From NCBI GenBank assembly GCA_015075185.1, contig JABTUW010000005.1, positions 248,001-312,000 of the forward strand: a stretch of DNA of 64,000 nucleotides, read 5' to 3'. Positions 63,078 through 64,000 of this stretch are shown here, one piece after another. How positions within the stretch are numbered: position 1 is the stretch's first letter; each line of letters starts with the position of its first letter. Made by a program: the position numbers and the translations under genes. The notes beneath the pieces were generated by a model that was given only the letters and a program-made list of their open reading frames with translations, did no database searches and was not told the DNA's origin. Source of the DNA: Anaerolineales bacterium. GTDB taxonomy: Bacteria > Chloroflexota > Anaerolineae > 4572-78 > J111.

Positions 63078-64000
63078 TCAATTCCGCTCAAAGAGGACCA
63101 CTGCCACGCCGCCTCGGCCCACTTCCAGAGTGGTCGAAACATCTACTCCATCGGCGGTGAGCTGGTACTGGCCGGGAATAAGCGGGGCAAATTCGCAGAA
63201 GTAAGTACCGTACTCCGGCTTTGAACCGGTCAGGCAGGTGGCCCGGTAAGGATTACCACTCGTGACCATTGTCAAATGGGCCGGGTGCCTGAGCAGCCCG
63301 TCCACGCTGACCCGAATCACGGCAAACCAGTTGCCCGGAATGGTGATATTGGTGGGAACCTGCACCCGCCAGGTGGAACTCGGCGGGGTTAGCGTTGAGG
63401 TTGCGGTGGGGGTTACCGTACCGGTTGGAGAAATTGTGACCGAGGGGGTGATGACCGGCGTCTCTCCCGGCGAAGGGGGTGTCGCGGTCAGGGTTGGAAT
63501 AGGAGCAGGCGGCGTCTCGGTCGGCGTCTCTTCAGGCAGAGTCGGAACGGGGCTGGGCGTCAGGGTGGCGGTCAAGGAAGGTGTGGGAGTCGCGGTGGCG
63601 GTGGGGGTGACCAACGGCGTTGGGCTGGGGGTGGACGTGGGCGGGTTAACCGGTTCAAAGATGATCTCCGCCAGGGTGCTGGATGGTAAATCAAACTCAA
63701 AACGGGCCGACAGGCTGGGCACCGTCAGGCTGTAGCGGCCGGGAGTCAGCGGGGCAAATTCCAGCGCATCCGGGCCGTATTCGGGTTTAGAGCCGGTGGA
63801 GGCCGTGACCCGCCAATTCCAGTTGACCGCCGCCAGCGTGACCGGCACTTGCTTTTGGCCGCTCACCCAGATGCGGGCGATACTCGACCAGCCGCCAATG
63901 CGCACTGTCCGCTTGATCCGGCCGGCCCAGCCCGACGAGATAACCGGGGTGGGGGTTGCGCTAGGCGTTGGCGACAAGGTCGCTGTGGGCAGCGGCGTGG
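63078..64000 (-). CDS. Exported-type repeat protein with Thr/Pro-rich linkers (partial, cut by right edge)
   Basis: At least 300 residues, with the frame open past position 64000. Two beta-rich modules of about 90 aa (one containing ASTGSKPEYGPDALEFAPLT, the other CLTGSKPEYGTYFCEFAPLI) are separated by Thr/Pro/Ser linkers such as TPTATATPTPSLTATLTPSP. The linkers are typical of extracellular Chloroflexota proteins. The shared GSKPEYG..FAPL.PG.Y core shows an internal repeat. The N-terminus is not in the window. Function unknown; surface or adhesive role possible. Confidence 0.7.
   Translation of the reverse strand, partial: TPLPTATLSPTPSATPTPVISSGWAGRIKRTVRIGGWSSIARIWVSGQKQVPVTLAAVNWNWRVTASTGSKPEYGPDALEFAPLTPGRYSLTVPSLSARFEFDLPSSTLAEIIFEPVNPPTSTPSPTPLVTPTATATPTPSLTATLTPSPVPTLPEETPTETPPAPIPTLTATPPSPGETPVITPSVTISPTGTVTPTATSTLTPPSSTWRVQVPTNITIPGNWFAVIRVSVDGLLRHPAHLTMVTSGNPYRATCLTGSKPEYGTYFCEFAPLIPGQYQLTADGVDVSTTLEVGRGGVAVVLFERN

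Overview
The window looks like a chromosomal segment from a Chloroflexota bacterium (inference). It is mostly GC-rich, with long co-oriented operons, Liv- and Dpp-type transporters, a DUF2721 protein, NTPases with a short helical N-terminal domain, and REP-like intergenic hairpins. An O2-dependent extradiol dioxygenase and an O2-sensitive glycyl radical enzyme occur in the same window, so a facultative or micro-oxic lifestyle is plausible. No rRNA, tRNA or CRISPR array was seen.

Layout. (1) 1-1191: an FAD-dependent reductase cut by the left edge. (2) 1573-11922, minus strand: a catechol meta-cleavage operon (extradiol dioxygenase, IclR regulator, acylating acetaldehyde dehydrogenase, 4-hydroxy-2-oxovalerate aldolase, ring-fission hydrolase, dienoate hydratase) running into a complete LivGFHMK-type importer, with a sigma70-like promoter at 12076-12103. 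A CMD-family gene diverges at 12296. (3) 12780-13270: fragments of mobile genes. (4) 13294-29687: an oligosaccharide/beta-glycoside utilisation locus. LacI regulator, a Dpp/cellobiose-type importer (SBP-B-C-D-F), a sugar isomerase, a Gfo/Idh oxidoreductase, a VOC protein, a GH3 beta-glucosidase and a lactonase lie on the minus strand; a GH2 beta-mannosidase diverges and carries LacI-type operators. (5) 30005-33836: MerR regulator, aldo/keto reductase, a decapitated ABC ATPase and a GH1 beta-glucosidase with an in-frame 24-nt repeat insertion. (6) 34100-40600: an AT-rich island with a small unknown gene, an IS5-type element, an FHA protein, a Ser/Thr kinase with TPRs, a Zn-ribbon protein and an IS110 element. 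BlaI/CopY-like operators precede it. This is the best candidate for an undescribed system. (7) 40793-46366: assorted single genes (membrane protein, esterase-like lipoprotein, orphan immunity protein, short MetE-like protein, K+ channel with zinc ribbon, unknown). (8) 46467-49427: a four-gene membrane cluster with a tandem duplication. (9) 49747-50776: small membrane protein and DedA. (10) 50812-54728: a two-gene operon of a soluble NTPase and a polytopic membrane NTPase. (11) 54937-57903: DUF2721, then an SDR and an IlvD/Edd dehydratase. (12) 58059-62909, minus strand: Dabb protein, Gfo/Idh oxidoreductase, ROK protein and glycyl radical enzyme behind a strong promoter with two tandem 20-bp operator-like repeats. 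(13) 63078-64000: a Thr/Pro-linker repeat protein cut by the right edge.

Together the genes describe a plant-material and aromatics degrader: import and hydrolysis of beta-linked oligosaccharides, oxidation of sugars and sugar acids, and catechol ring cleavage to pyruvate and acetyl-CoA.
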